From a virus: a DNA stretch of 33,563 bases. The position numbers were made by a program, and so were the translations under genes. Below the pieces are notes generated by a model. It made no database searches and was not told the DNA's origin. It saw only the letters and a list, made by a program, of their open reading frames with translations. The stretch is from positions 1-33,563 of IMG/VR virus record IMGVR_UViG_3300030051_000020; one strand, given 5' to 3'. Shown piece by piece: positions 1 to 6,419 of the stretch (position 1 is its first letter; each line of letters begins with the position of its first letter).

Positions 1-54
1 GAGAAGCTTGTTCCTCGTGAGAAACTCGCGCGCGAAATCCAAAGGTGTGCGCAT
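1..54 (-). CDS. Partial CDS, N-terminus only, runs off the window
   Basis: Leftward reading frame that begins with ATG at 54 and stays open to the window edge, giving 18 residues starting MRTPLDFARE. A good ribosome binding site (GGGAG, six bases before the ATG) supports the start. A promoter candidate at 84-112 and a 17-bp dyad at 131-147 lie upstream. Too short to identify; it is the next gene of the leftward early arm. Confidence 0.6.
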   Translation of the reverse strand, partial: MRTPLDFAREFLTRNKLL

Positions 55-83
55 CAATCACTCCCATTCCAATTAACTCGCGA

Positions 84-112
84 ACCTTACCGCCGAACGC
101 GCGGACCCACAA
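84..112 (-). promoter_or_regulatory. Candidate sigma70-like promoter, leftward
   Basis: On the minus strand TTGTGG (107-112) and TAAGGT (84-89) are separated by exactly 17 bases, 30 bases upstream of the ATG at 54. The hexamers are only moderate matches. The call is strengthened by the dyad at 131-147, whose centre lies 55 bases from the downstream edge of the -10 box, the same distance as at the better promoter 5539-5567. Confidence 0.4.
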
Positions 113-130
113 GGAGCTTGACGCGCGCTC

Positions 131-147
131 TGTGACTGACTGTCACA
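131..147. promoter_or_regulatory. 17-bp dyad TGTGAC-N5-GTCACA, copy 1
   Basis: Perfect six-base arms around a five-base centre (TGACT). It lies between the leftward gene ending at 163 and the partial gene starting at 54, upstream of the candidate promoter 84-112. Member of a family repeated through the left arm. It resembles a CRP half-site arrangement but is one base wider, so either a protein-binding operator or an RNA hairpin is possible. Confidence 0.6.
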
Positions 148-162
148 AGCCAGTATAGTAGA

Positions 163-435
163 TCACCGCAAGTAGACCAGCGCGACGCGCTCGCCGTCGC
201 GCGTGATCACCACGCCGTGGTTGCGGTTCCAGTCATGCGGCACCACGTCCAGGCAGTCTCGCAGCGAGACGTCCAGCGTGGGCGCGACGATCTCCCCATC
301 GCGCCACTCCGGCCGCTGCGCCTGAGTGTCGATACCTTGCGCCTCGATGTACCGAGTGAGACGCGTCTCCACCCTGCGCATCCGGTCTCGTATCTCGACC
401 ACGGGGTCGCCGTCGTATGGAACTTGCTTGCCCAT
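163..435 (-). CDS. Hypothetical protein, 90 aa
   Basis: Start ATG at 435 follows GAGG with five-base spacing. The N-terminal half is charged and probably helical (residues 10-35, rich in R and E); the C-terminal half contains VVPHDWNRNHGVVITRDGERVALVYL, which looks like a small beta-rich domain. No family recognised. It is the gene after the DUF3150-like gene, 34 bases downstream of it, so probably in the same leftward operon as the MoxR/VWA genes. No signal peptide or membrane segment is visible. Confidence 0.75.
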   Translation of the reverse strand: MGKQVPYDGDPVVEIRDRMRRVETRLTRYIEAQGIDTQAQRPEWRDGEIVAPTLDVSLRDCLDVVPHDWNRNHGVVITRDGERVALVYLR

Positions 436-469
436 CGTAGCCTCGCTGAACCGTTACAGTGGGTATAGC

Positions 470-1351
470 TCATTCGGCCGCGTCGGCCACCCCAAAGGCG
501 GTCATGAACCCCCGCATCTGTTCGATAATCTCGTCCGCCTGGGTCGCGGCCTGCTCCTTCAAGACCTTGCCGACCTTGGGGTCGCGCAGCATCTTGACGT
601 CGTAGCCTGCCAGCCGCGCCTTGATCTCCTTGCCAAGCTTGGCAAGGTTCGGGTCATTGAGGATGTTCAGCCCTGGCAGGATATCGCAGAGATCGATCAG
701 GTTGTCCCTGACACTGTCGTAGAGCCGGCCGTCCGCGCGCATGCGTTCGGCGTAGTGCTCCAGCGCCTTGGATAGCTGGCCCCACACCTTGTTCATGACC
801 TCGCCGACACGCGTGTTGAGGTTCGCCTCGATCTGCGCTTGGATGCGCTGGCTCTGCTCGGCATCGACCTTGACGCGGAAGTCCGACGCCTCGGTGACCG
901 CGTCGATCTCCATGCGCGCATAGAACTTGGCGCGCACCTCGGTCGGGTCTGGGTAGTCATTGACCCTGAAGAGCCCGGCCATGCGGAACTGCGCCTGGGC
1001 GCGATACCCAGGATAGACCGTGAAAGCGAAGTTGTCGGCCTCGGCGTTGAGCAAATGCACCAGCCCTTCATGCTCCGCGATGAACTTCATGTAGACCTTG
1101 CGGCTCAGCAGCCGGTCGCCGTTGTCCTTCCACGGCAGGGTGTGCAGGATATAGTGGTTGTAGACCGCGCCACTCGCGGCGTTGACCTTGGACATCGCCT
1201 CCTTGGGTATGATCAGTTTGTTGACGTTGACCGCATCGGGGGCCGCGCCACTGTCGGCCGCCACCTCGCGGCTCTTCTCCTTATCTAGCTTGCGCGCTTC
1301 CCACGCGCCACGATGCAAGTTCACAAGCATACAATCAGTCGCGATAGACAT
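470..1351 (-). CDS. DUF3150-like protein, putative partner of the MoxR/VWA pair
   Basis: 293 residues, start ATG at 1351 with GGAGA six bases upstream. The sequence has the pattern I associate with the DUF3150 family: an N-terminal basic segment, a central region with YNHYILHTLPW and FIAEHEGLVHLL, then a long charged helical region (about residues 140-225) and a C-terminal helix rich in Q and E. Proteins of this type are known in phages and bacteria next to MoxR-type ATPases and VWA proteins; their molecular role is unknown. Here the VWA gene lies one gene upstream and the ATPase further upstream in the same orientation. Family assignment is from memory of the pattern, not from a search; the helical content would suit a structural or adaptor role, which is inference. 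Confidence 0.65.
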   Translation of the reverse strand: MSIATDCMLVNLHRGAWEARKLDKEKSREVAADSGAAPDAVNVNKLIIPKEAMSKVNAASGAVYNHYILHTLPWKDNGDRLLSRKVYMKFIAEHEGLVHLLNAEADNFAFTVYPGYRAQAQFRMAGLFRVNDYPDPTEVRAKFYARMEIDAVTEASDFRVKVDAEQSQRIQAQIEANLNTRVGEVMNKVWGQLSKALEHYAERMRADGRLYDSVRDNLIDLCDILPGLNILNDPNLAKLGKEIKARLAGYDVKMLRDPKVGKVLKEQAATQADEIIEQMRGFMTAFGVADAAE

Positions 1352-1363
1352 ACAGGTTCTCCA

Positions 1364-1891
1364 CTAGGTAACGTCGCGTGCGGTGAAAGCACTGAACGCT
1401 TGGTTGAAGTCACGTCTAGATTGGCGTTGTCGCATCGCTCGGAACTCGGTGTACCCGATCCGCATGGACTGGTCGGCTCGCAGCAACTCCTGACGGTCAG
1501 TCGCCGATGCTCGCATCGCCATCGACATAGTCGCGTGGTCTCTGTCCGCATAGACCTTGATCGGCGTGAGATACCTGCAAAAGGGCGGACCCATCCCTGT
1601 CACAGCCACGGAAAACATGTCGAGTACGCACACCGCCCGCAGCTCGACATTCTCCAACAGATTTATCTGCCGCAACTCAACCACGGCCCAGCGGCCGACT
1701 GGAAACTTACTCCCGTAGATCATGTCCAACGAGCCCAGCAACGGCAGCTCTATGTCCACAATCTTGCTGGCCGTATCGACCCACGCGACCAGCGTGAACG
1801 ATGCTAGGTGAGCCTGATCACCCGTCCAATCGGCACCCGCTGGGAGGTATTGCACGCGACGATCAGATTGTACGGGACGTTCTTCGGCCAA
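1364..1891 (-). CDS. Hypothetical protein between VWA and DUF3150-like genes
   Basis: Open frame of up to 175 residues, ending 12 bases before the DUF3150-like start. The longest form needs a TTG start at 1891 and overlaps the VWA gene by 88 bases; there is no clear ribosome binding site there, so initiation further in (GTG at 1759 or ATG at 1723) is quite possible. The convincing protein sequence starts around ASFTLVAWVDTASKIVDIEL and continues through a beta-rich stretch (GRWAVVELRQINLLENVELR) to an arginine-rich C-terminus. No family recognised. Position inside the MoxR/VWA/DUF3150 cluster suggests a shared function. Confidence 0.6.
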   Translation of the reverse strand: MAEERPVQSDRRVQYLPAGADWTGDQAHLASFTLVAWVDTASKIVDIELPLLGSLDMIYGSKFPVGRWAVVELRQINLLENVELRAVCVLDMFSVAVTGMGPPFCRYLTPIKVYADRDHATMSMAMRASATDRQELLRADQSMRIGYTEFRAMRQRQSRRDFNQAFSAFTARDVT

Positions 1892-2910
1892 GGTGTGTAT
1901 CCATCCGTGATTAAGATGACGATCTCGGGGTCGTATTTCTCGACGTACTTGAGGGGCTTGCGCATGTCCGTGCCGCCGAGCCCTTTGGGGTGGAGCTTGA
2001 CTGGCTCGCCGGGCTCGAACTCTTCCTCGTGGGACACCTCCGTGTCATCGGCCCAGACCACGCGGGTCAGTGACGGTTTGACCTGCTCCAGCACATAGTT
2101 CACCTCGGCCTCGATCTGCGCGAAGTATCCCGACATCGAGCCCGAGCTGTCGCCGATGATCACCAACTCCCCCATGCCCTCGCTATGCCGCGTGGGTAGT
2201 ATCACGTCCTCGAAGCGCCGGTTGCGCCGCGCCCAGGTCTCATCCAGTTTCATGACCTGGGTCATATACTCCTGGAGTAGTTGCTGCCAGGGCGCGGGCG
2301 GGTTGAGCACACCGTTCACGATGGCATCGAGACCCGCAGGCATTTGGCCCATCATCTTCGCCGCCGCCGCTGCCTGGGCCACCTGTTGCTGGATGGCGCG
2401 CTCGATCTGCGCCACCGCCGCTGGGTCACCTAGGTCTTCGGGATCGCGCAGGTCGCCGCCGAAGCCGCCGTCAATCGGGATGTCGCCCTCGTTGCCCTTC
2501 TGCTTCTCGTCGTCGTCGATGATCATGTAGATTTGTTCCGCGCTCATGCCCTCGAACTTGTGGTCATGATAACAGCTCGGCCACAGTTTGAAGCCGCCCT
2601 TCTCCATGATCAGATTGATCGCGTGGTCGCAGGCGATGTTCCACATGTGTGGCTTGCGACCGCCGCGCCGCAGGCCGTGCTTGAACATCTTATGCATCAC
2701 CTCGTGGACGAGGACGAACATCACCGTGTCGGTATCCAGGCTGGCGATGAACTTCTCATTGTAGAAGATGCTCTTCATGTCAGTCGCCGCCGTGGGGAGC
2801 GTGTTGTCCACAATGAACGGCGTGTTGAGCACCAGCGTCGCGTAGAACACATGCTTGATCAGCAGTTGTCCACGCGCTTTGCTCATAGGTGTCATTACGG
2901 TACTGGTCAT
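1804..2910 (-). CDS. HExxH metallopeptidase-like plus VWA domain protein (DUF2201 type)
   Basis: 368 residues from ATG at 2910; the start overlaps the upstream stop as TGATG and follows GGGAGAAG. N-terminal half: a zincin-like segment with HEVMH at residues 69-73 and HMWNIACDHAIN at about 88-99, the layout of the DUF2201 putative metallopeptidase domain. Central acidic and alanine/glutamine-rich linker (about 132-195). C-terminal half: VWA-like domain with the MIDAS motif DSSGS at 254-258, a GGTD threonine near 314 and ITDGYT near 335-339, so metal-dependent ligand binding is likely intact. VWA proteins of this type pair with MoxR AAA+ ATPases as chaperone-like or insertion machines; this phage encodes a MoxR ATPase in the same operon region. 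Such genes are sometimes labelled CobT-like, but no cobalamin pathway is present here. Substrate unknown. Confidence 0.85.
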   Translation of the reverse strand: MTSTVMTPMSKARGQLLIKHVFYATLVLNTPFIVDNTLPTAATDMKSIFYNEKFIASLDTDTVMFVLVHEVMHKMFKHGLRRGGRKPHMWNIACDHAINLIMEKGGFKLWPSCYHDHKFEGMSAEQIYMIIDDDEKQKGNEGDIPIDGGFGGDLRDPEDLGDPAAVAQIERAIQQQVAQAAAAAKMMGQMPAGLDAIVNGVLNPPAPWQQLLQEYMTQVMKLDETWARRNRRFEDVILPTRHSEGMGELVIIGDSSGSMSGYFAQIEAEVNYVLEQVKPSLTRVVWADDTEVSHEEEFEPGEPVKLHPKGLGGTDMRKPLKYVEKYDPEIVILITDGYTPWPKNVPYNLIVACNTSQRVPIGRVIRLT

Positions 2911-3179
2911 CACTCTTCTCCCTCGTCAATCGCTCGTGAACCACGCACCAATCTGCGAGGCATCTTGTTCATGTCTCTTGCGGCCCAGCCTGGGGGATAC
3001 GCAAGCACGTTGGCGGCGAGCAGCGCCCTGATCTCGCGGTCTATACTCTGTTCCCCGCGCCGCCACCCAAGTTCTCGCATGTACCCATCCTCGCTTGGGA
3101 CAGGACCGTAGGTCAAGCCCCCCATGAGCGCCGTGACAAACGCCACGGACTCATCGTCAGTCAGTTGATATTTCGCCAT
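2910..3179 (-). CDS. Small winged-helix-like paralog 1
   Basis: 89 residues from ATG at 3179 behind AGGAGA. It begins with LTDDESVAFVTALMGGLTYG, matching the LTDxx..LMA..G.VT opening of the four genes upstream, then has a helix-rich middle (SIDREIRALLAANVLAYPP) and a basic C-terminus. The pattern (helix, turn, recognition-like helix, short basic tail) suggests a small winged-helix DNA-binding fold, but this is inference. It directly precedes and overlaps the VWA gene. Confidence 0.75.
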   Translation of the reverse strand: MAKYQLTDDESVAFVTALMGGLTYGPVPSEDGYMRELGWRRGEQSIDREIRALLAANVLAYPPGWAARDMNKMPRRLVRGSRAIDEGEE

Positions 3180-3300
3180 AGTGGTCTCCTACCACAAATA
3201 TTTCCAGGGGCACACTGCCGTCAATGATTTTGACCGTGACGTGACCCATGAGCGCGGCCATGAGCACCTTAAGTTCTTCGTCGGTCAGATGGATTTGCAT
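3157..3300 (-). CDS. Small winged-helix-like paralog 2, 47 aa
   Basis: Short frame with ATG at 3300 behind GGAGG (eight-base spacing) and stop TGA at 3157-3159. It starts MQIHLTDEELKVLMAALMGHVTV, clearly related to the neighbouring LTD proteins, but ends after about 47 residues, so it keeps only the first helices of the fold. It overlaps the upstream gene by 16 bases and the downstream gene by 23, in the same style as the rest of the array. Probably expressed; it may be a truncated paralog that can act as a competitor or partner, which is inference. Confidence 0.65.
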   Translation of the reverse strand: MQIHLTDEELKVLMAALMGHVTVKIIDGSVPLEIFVVGDHYGEISTD

Positions 3301-3518
3301 AGTTCCAGCCTCCAGCGCCCTAGCCCGTCTCGGGTTTGTCTGAGCAGCTTATGCGTCTGTAGACGTCGGACAATGCCTGTCACATTGCGATCACCCAACC
3401 ACCACTGCGAGTGGCGTAGCAGGTGTGTGGTTCTTCTATGTGTCACCTGACCGAGACCGATAGCCATGAGCACAACGGATTGTTTGTCTGTGAGTTTACT
3501 CAGGTCGCGACCTTGCAT
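3285..3518 (-). CDS. Small winged-helix-like paralog 3
   Basis: 77 residues from ATG at 3518, which overlaps the upstream stop as TGATG; an in-frame ATG at 3530 is an alternative. Contains LTDKQSVVLMAIGLGQVTHR, then WWLGDRNVTGIVRRLQTHKLL and a GRWRLE end. The order helix, turn, VTGIVRRLQTHKLL recognition-like helix and GRWRLE wing is typical of winged-helix transcription factors of the MarR/ArsR size class. It is the best-formed member of the array and is basic. No ligand or effector domain is present, so a simple DNA-binding or nucleoid-like role is the most that can be said. Confidence 0.75.
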   Translation of the reverse strand: MQGRDLSKLTDKQSVVLMAIGLGQVTHRRTTHLLRHSQWWLGDRNVTGIVRRLQTHKLLRQTRDGLGRWRLELCKSI

Positions 3519-3724
3519 CACTCTACCCATGCCTTGCGGTTTTTCTTGCGGTGCGCCAGTTCACCGATGAGTATGAGCCGCGAGACTTCGCGCCCTACAT
3601 CCTCACCGTTGAGCACCCAGGTCTCGATCCGGGTGCCGCGATAAGACACACGCGCCCTAGTGACATGGCCGAGACGCGCGGCCATGAGCACCACGAGGCA
3701 TTTGTCGCTCAGCTCCCTGCGCAT
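3518..3724 (-). CDS. Small winged-helix-like paralog 4
   Basis: 68 residues, ATG at 3724 behind GAGG with seven-base spacing. LSDKCLVVLMAARLGHVTRARVS is followed by WVLNGEDVGREVSRLILIGELAHRK, aligning with paralog 3 over its whole length. The wing end is replaced by a lysine/arginine-rich tail (KKNRKAW). The stop overlaps the start of paralog 3. Same tandem array of putative DNA-binding proteins. Confidence 0.75.
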   Translation of the reverse strand: MRRELSDKCLVVLMAARLGHVTRARVSYRGTRIETWVLNGEDVGREVSRLILIGELAHRKKNRKAWVE

Positions 3725-3949
3725 GGCGTTACCTCAATCACCCAACGGCCATTGCGGCAACGCCGTCGAAGCACGTTTTTAGTTGTGAGACGCTCAACGA
3801 AGCCCGTCACCTCACGCGCGTCGATGAGCCACCTGTGCGTGTTTCTCCAGGTGTCAGTCCCGCCCCCACTCGTGACGGAGAAGATCGAGACGGACAGCCA
3901 TCACGATCCTCGCCTGCTTATCCGTCAGCCGCTCACAGCGTTTACACAT
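3709..3949 (-). pseudogene. Winged-helix-like paralog 5, split by an apparent frameshift
   Basis: ATG at 3949 (GAGGTG eight bases upstream) opens with MCKRCERLTDKQARIVMAVRL, the family opening, but the frame stops at 3854 after 31 residues. A +1 shift near the GGGGGCGGG run (about 3859-3869) continues with WLIDAREVTGFVERLTTKNV and GRWVIE to a stop at 3709-3711, which aligns well with paralog 3 (WLGDRNVTGIVRRLQTHKLL, GRWRLE). The two pieces together give a normal-length family member. The cause may be a mutation, a sequence error in a G-run, or programmed frameshifting. It overlaps the next gene start by 16 bases, as expected of an intact array member. Confidence 0.6.
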
Positions 3950-4443
3950 TGCCGCAGCACCTCGCTGGTGGATAGCCCGTGCTCGGACGCCTTGCGCATC
4001 ACGAAGTCGGCCTGCGCCCCGGTGAGCGAGATCGTGAACTGCCGCATGCCTCCGTCGATGGTCAGGCCGCCCGCCACCTTGCCGCCGCGCTGGAAGCTGT
4101 GCTTGGACGTCTTGTCCGTGATCGTGAACTTGGGTTTTTCCTGCGGAGCCGGCGTCTCGGCCCACCGCTTGGTCACGATTGGTTTCGCCTTCTTCGGCGT
4201 GCGCACAACTGGGTTGACGTCGATCAGCGCCTCCTTGACTTGTGGTTTCCCGGTAGTGAAGTCCGCCGCTGCCTTGCGCTGCGCCTTGGTCTTCTTCGGC
4301 CCGTCCACGGCCGCCACCGTTTCCGCGTAGCGCGCTGTGCTCGACGCGGCGTCACCGGACTTTTCCTGTGCGAGCTTCGCCGCCTTCTGCGTAGCGTAGC
4401 GCGCACGCCGCACGTCGTTGTAGCCTGGACTATTCTTTCCCAT
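3925..4443 (-). CDS. Ribbon-helix-helix-like DNA-binding protein
   Basis: 172 residues from ATG at 4443 (AAGGAG seven to eight bases upstream). The first 110 residues are lysine- and alanine-rich and look disordered (RRARYATQKAAKLAQEK, KKTKAQRKAAADF). The last 45 residues read RQFTISLTGAQADFVMRKA followed by SEHGLSTSEVLRQCV, which fits a CopG/Arc-like ribbon-helix-helix: a beta strand with alternating polar residues, then two helices joined by a GLSTSE turn. Likely a dimeric DNA-binding protein and a candidate regulator of the leftward promoters. The 17-bp dyad at 4464-4480 lies just before its start. No experimental family member is recognised. Confidence 0.75.
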   Translation of the reverse strand: MGKNSPGYNDVRRARYATQKAAKLAQEKSGDAASSTARYAETVAAVDGPKKTKAQRKAAADFTTGKPQVKEALIDVNPVVRTPKKAKPIVTKRWAETPAPQEKPKFTITDKTSKHSFQRGGKVAGGLTIDGGMRQFTISLTGAQADFVMRKASEHGLSTSEVLRQCVNAVSG

Positions 4444-4463
4444 CAGTTCTCTCCTTGGTTGTT

Positions 4464-4480
4464 TGTGACAAGACGTCACA
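4464..4480. promoter_or_regulatory. 17-bp dyad TGTGAC-N5-GTCACA, copy 2
   Basis: Arms perfect, centre AAGAC. It fills the 45-base gap between the MoxR stop (4489) and the start at 4443, only 21 bases before the ATG. No promoter fits between it and the gene, so here it may act as an mRNA hairpin or an intra-operon operator. Confidence 0.55.
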
Positions 4481-4488
4481 GATGCTGC

Positions 4489-5511
4489 TCACTTGAACAC
4501 CACGCGATAACGCTTGGAGAACTCGACCATCTCCGGCCCCTCGTAGAGGCTCATGTCGCGAGCTAGCGCCAGCTGCCATGCGAGGATCACGTACTCCGGG
4601 TCCATGCGCTTCAGGAAAGTGAACAGCGGCGCGACGGTCTTGACGGTCATCGCCCCGGAGACGCTGACCGCCGTGGCGTATTTCATGCCCTCTTCCTTGG
4701 GTAGCGGGCAGCCCACGGGATCGGCCAGGATCGACTTGATCGGCGTCACCTTGTGCCAGATGTCGTGGAACCCCCAGAACTCCATCGCCGGTCCTTCGCC
4801 CACCGCGCCGAGCATCGCCGCGCGCTTCATATCGTCCGGTATAGTAGACGAGTAATATTTGATCGCCTTCATCCATGTGCGCGGCGTGGCGATGACGCGC
4901 TCCGGCTTGTCCGGGTCGTAGGTGTGCAGCAGGTTGCCGCGATAATTGAGGAACGCCATGAACATCGGCGGCACGCCCTGGGTCTGCGCCCACTCGCTCC
5001 ACGCCTTCACGTCCGGGACCATGCTGTACCACGTCAGACGATTGCAGAGCGGGATCGGCATGCGGTTGACGACGCCGCGATCCTGCTGGCGGTTGCCGGC
5101 GAAGATCATGCGCACGTTAGGCTTGAGCGTGTGCTCACCCAGCGACCAGTCGTTGGCCAGTTGGTAGCAGTTCGCGAACACGGGCGGCGTGGCGCTGGTG
5201 ATCTCGTCAAAGAAGATCACGACCGGGATGTCGTCCGGGAACTTGTCGTTGCCCACGAACGGCATCGTGCTGGGCGCGTGCCACTTGGTCAGTCCCGTGG
5301 CCTTGTCCAGCCCTGGGAAGCCACGCATGTCCACGCTGTCGTACTGCCCCAGCCGGATGTCCACCAGCATGCCGCCCGCTTCCTCCACGGCCTGGGCGAT
5401 GGCCTCGGACTTGCCGATCCCGGTCGGTCCCTCGACCATCACCTGCTCTTCGAGGCCGATGACGATCTCTTTCACAATCTTCTTAAGCTGTTTGGCGTTG
5501 ATGCTTTCCAC
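4489..5511 (-). CDS. MoxR-type AAA+ ATPase (CobS-like)
   Basis: 340 residues. The start is GTG at 5511 with AGGAAG six bases upstream. Walker A GPTGIGKS at 28-35; Walker B VVIFFDE at 97-103; sensor-1 region MIFAGNR with N140; a conserved NR-L near 157-159 that could hold the arginine finger; a helical lid domain follows. This order matches MoxR/CobS ATPases, which form hexameric rings and work with VWA proteins to remodel or load cofactors into targets. The VWA/HExxH protein and DUF3150-like protein of this window are the likely partners. Phage homologs are often labelled CobS, but nothing else of cobaltochelatase is seen. A promoter lies 28-56 bases upstream, with direct-repeat operators across it. 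Confidence 0.9.
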   Translation of the reverse strand: MESINAKQLKKIVKEIVIGLEEQVMVEGPTGIGKSEAIAQAVEEAGGMLVDIRLGQYDSVDMRGFPGLDKATGLTKWHAPSTMPFVGNDKFPDDIPVVIFFDEITSATPPVFANCYQLANDWSLGEHTLKPNVRMIFAGNRQQDRGVVNRMPIPLCNRLTWYSMVPDVKAWSEWAQTQGVPPMFMAFLNYRGNLLHTYDPDKPERVIATPRTWMKAIKYYSSTIPDDMKRAAMLGAVGEGPAMEFWGFHDIWHKVTPIKSILADPVGCPLPKEEGMKYATAVSVSGAMTVKTVAPLFTFLKRMDPEYVILAWQLALARDMSLYEGPEMVEFSKRYRVVFK

Positions 5512-5527
5512 GATAATCTTCCTTCAG

Positions 5528-5559
5528 TCAGTGAGAGAACTTTAGCTCAGTGAGAACTT
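5528..5559 (-). promoter_or_regulatory. Direct-repeat operator overlapping the MoxR promoter
   Basis: On the minus strand AAGTTCTCACTGA (5547-5559) and AAGTTCTCTCACTGA (5528-5542) are repeated with a four-base gap. One copy lies in the -35/-10 spacer and the other covers the -10 box and the transcription start. This position suits a repressor. Which protein binds is unknown; the ribbon-helix-helix and winged-helix proteins downstream are candidates. Confidence 0.45.
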
Positions 5560-5567
5560 CCAGTCAA
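5539..5567 (-). promoter_or_regulatory. Sigma70-like promoter for the MoxR operon
   Basis: Minus-strand TTGACT (5562-5567), 17-base spacer, TAAAGT (5539-5544). The expected start near 5532 leaves a leader of about 20 bases before the GTG at 5511. The -35 box overlaps the stop codon of the upstream gene. The dyad at 5583-5605 is centred 55 bases from the downstream edge of the -10 box, about -62 from the start site. Confidence 0.7.
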
Positions 5568-6214
5568 GCCGCGATAGATGTTGCTTGTGACTGAGTGTCA
5601 CAAGCCGGCCGAGCGGACGAGCCAGCAACGCAAGGGTGCGCGAGATCGTCATCGAGAGAGAGCTTCTTGGCGAGGGCCTGGGCGGCCTTCAGCCACTCCA
5701 GGGTCATCTCGTCACCCTCGTTCGGGGCCAGCTTATCCAGCACATGGCCCTGGCCCCGCCACGCGGCGATGAGCGTCTTCTCGATGTTATGCAGCGCCTC
5801 GCGCGCCAGCTCGCCGGTCATTTCAGTGACGTGGTCGTTGGGTCGGTAGCGGGAGCTGCGCTGGGGATAGTTGCACTCGATCCCCCAGCACGCCCAGGCG
5901 TACTCATCGTTGAGCTGGATGCCTTGGAAGTAAATATCCACCGCGACGCCGCAATAGAACCACTCACCGTTTTTCCAGGCGTTCATGACCCGCGTGGCCC
6001 ACGCCTTGTGGCCGATGATTGACCGTGGGTTCTTCTGCTCGCCGATGTACCCAGGGTCTTTTGGGTCTGCGCTCGGCCAGAACCCTTCATCATCCCTGTC
6101 GGGCGGACCTGCGTCGGGGTCCTCGTGGATTGTCGCCACGAACTCGAAGCCGTCGTGTGACCACTCGACGGTGTCGCCGTTGTAGGCATCGTCGTTGAAT
6201 TTAGGGATGTCCAT
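5564..6214 (-). CDS. Conserved phage hypothetical protein with YCGV and WGIECNYP motifs
   Basis: 216 residues, ATG at 6214 with GAGG seven bases upstream. The N-terminal 50 residues are acidic (HEDPDAGPPDRDDEGFWPS). The core contains NGEWFYCGVAVDIYFQGIQL and WACWGIECNYP, a pattern I know from uncharacterised phage and plasmid proteins (W-YCGV-V and WGIE-NYP motifs). A C-terminal helix follows. The last 20 residues are read through the dyad at 5583-5605 and the -35 box of the next promoter, so the natural C-terminus may be of little functional value. Function unknown. Confidence 0.8.
   Translation of the reverse strand: MDIPKFNDDAYNGDTVEWSHDGFEFVATIHEDPDAGPPDRDDEGFWPSADPKDPGYIGEQKNPRSIIGHKAWATRVMNAWKNGEWFYCGVAVDIYFQGIQLNDEYAWACWGIECNYPQRSSRYRPNDHVTEMTGELAREALHNIEKTLIAAWRGQGHVLDKLAPNEGDEMTLEWLKAAQALAKKLSLDDDLAHPCVAGSSARPACDTQSQATSIAA
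5583..5605. promoter_or_regulatory. 17-bp dyad, copy 3, with extended arms
   Basis: GCTTGTGAC and its complement flank the five-base centre TGAGT, giving nine paired bases per arm (core 5586-5602). It overlaps the 3' end of the gene 5564-6214 and sits upstream of the promoter 5539-5567 at a position equivalent to a class I activator site. Confidence 0.6.
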
Positions 6215-6413
6215 CGCGCACCTCGTAGAGTTTACCTAGGTAGTCCCCGCTGCGCATATCGAACACGGAGACACAGCCATGTCGCTTGATCTGCTGGAGC
6301 AGCGTCTTGCGCTTCGCCGGATTGACGCCGTGCTCCGCCATGAGTTGACTGAACGGCGTCGGCGGGGTCTTACCCCCCACCTTACGATCCAGTATCACAA
6401 GCTTGACGTACAT
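6201..6413 (-). CDS. Hypothetical protein, 70 aa
   Basis: ATG at 6413 is preceded by GGAGG, which is also the end of the small membrane-peptide gene upstream. Basic protein: MYVKLVILDRKVGGK, then a helical segment and IKRHGCVSVFDMRSGDYLGKLYEV, probably a small alpha/beta fold. The 3' end overlaps the next gene by 14 bases. No family recognised. Confidence 0.75.
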   Translation of the reverse strand: MYVKLVILDRKVGGKTPPTPFSQLMAEHGVNPAKRKTLLQQIKRHGCVSVFDMRSGDYLGKLYEVRDGHP

Positions 6414-6419
6414 GATTGG

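Noticed and set aside
4489-5511. Cobaltochelatase CobS, with CobT at 1804-2910
   Set aside because: The AAA+ and VWA domains fit the wider MoxR/VWA class; no cobalamin gene is present, so the specific function is not supported.
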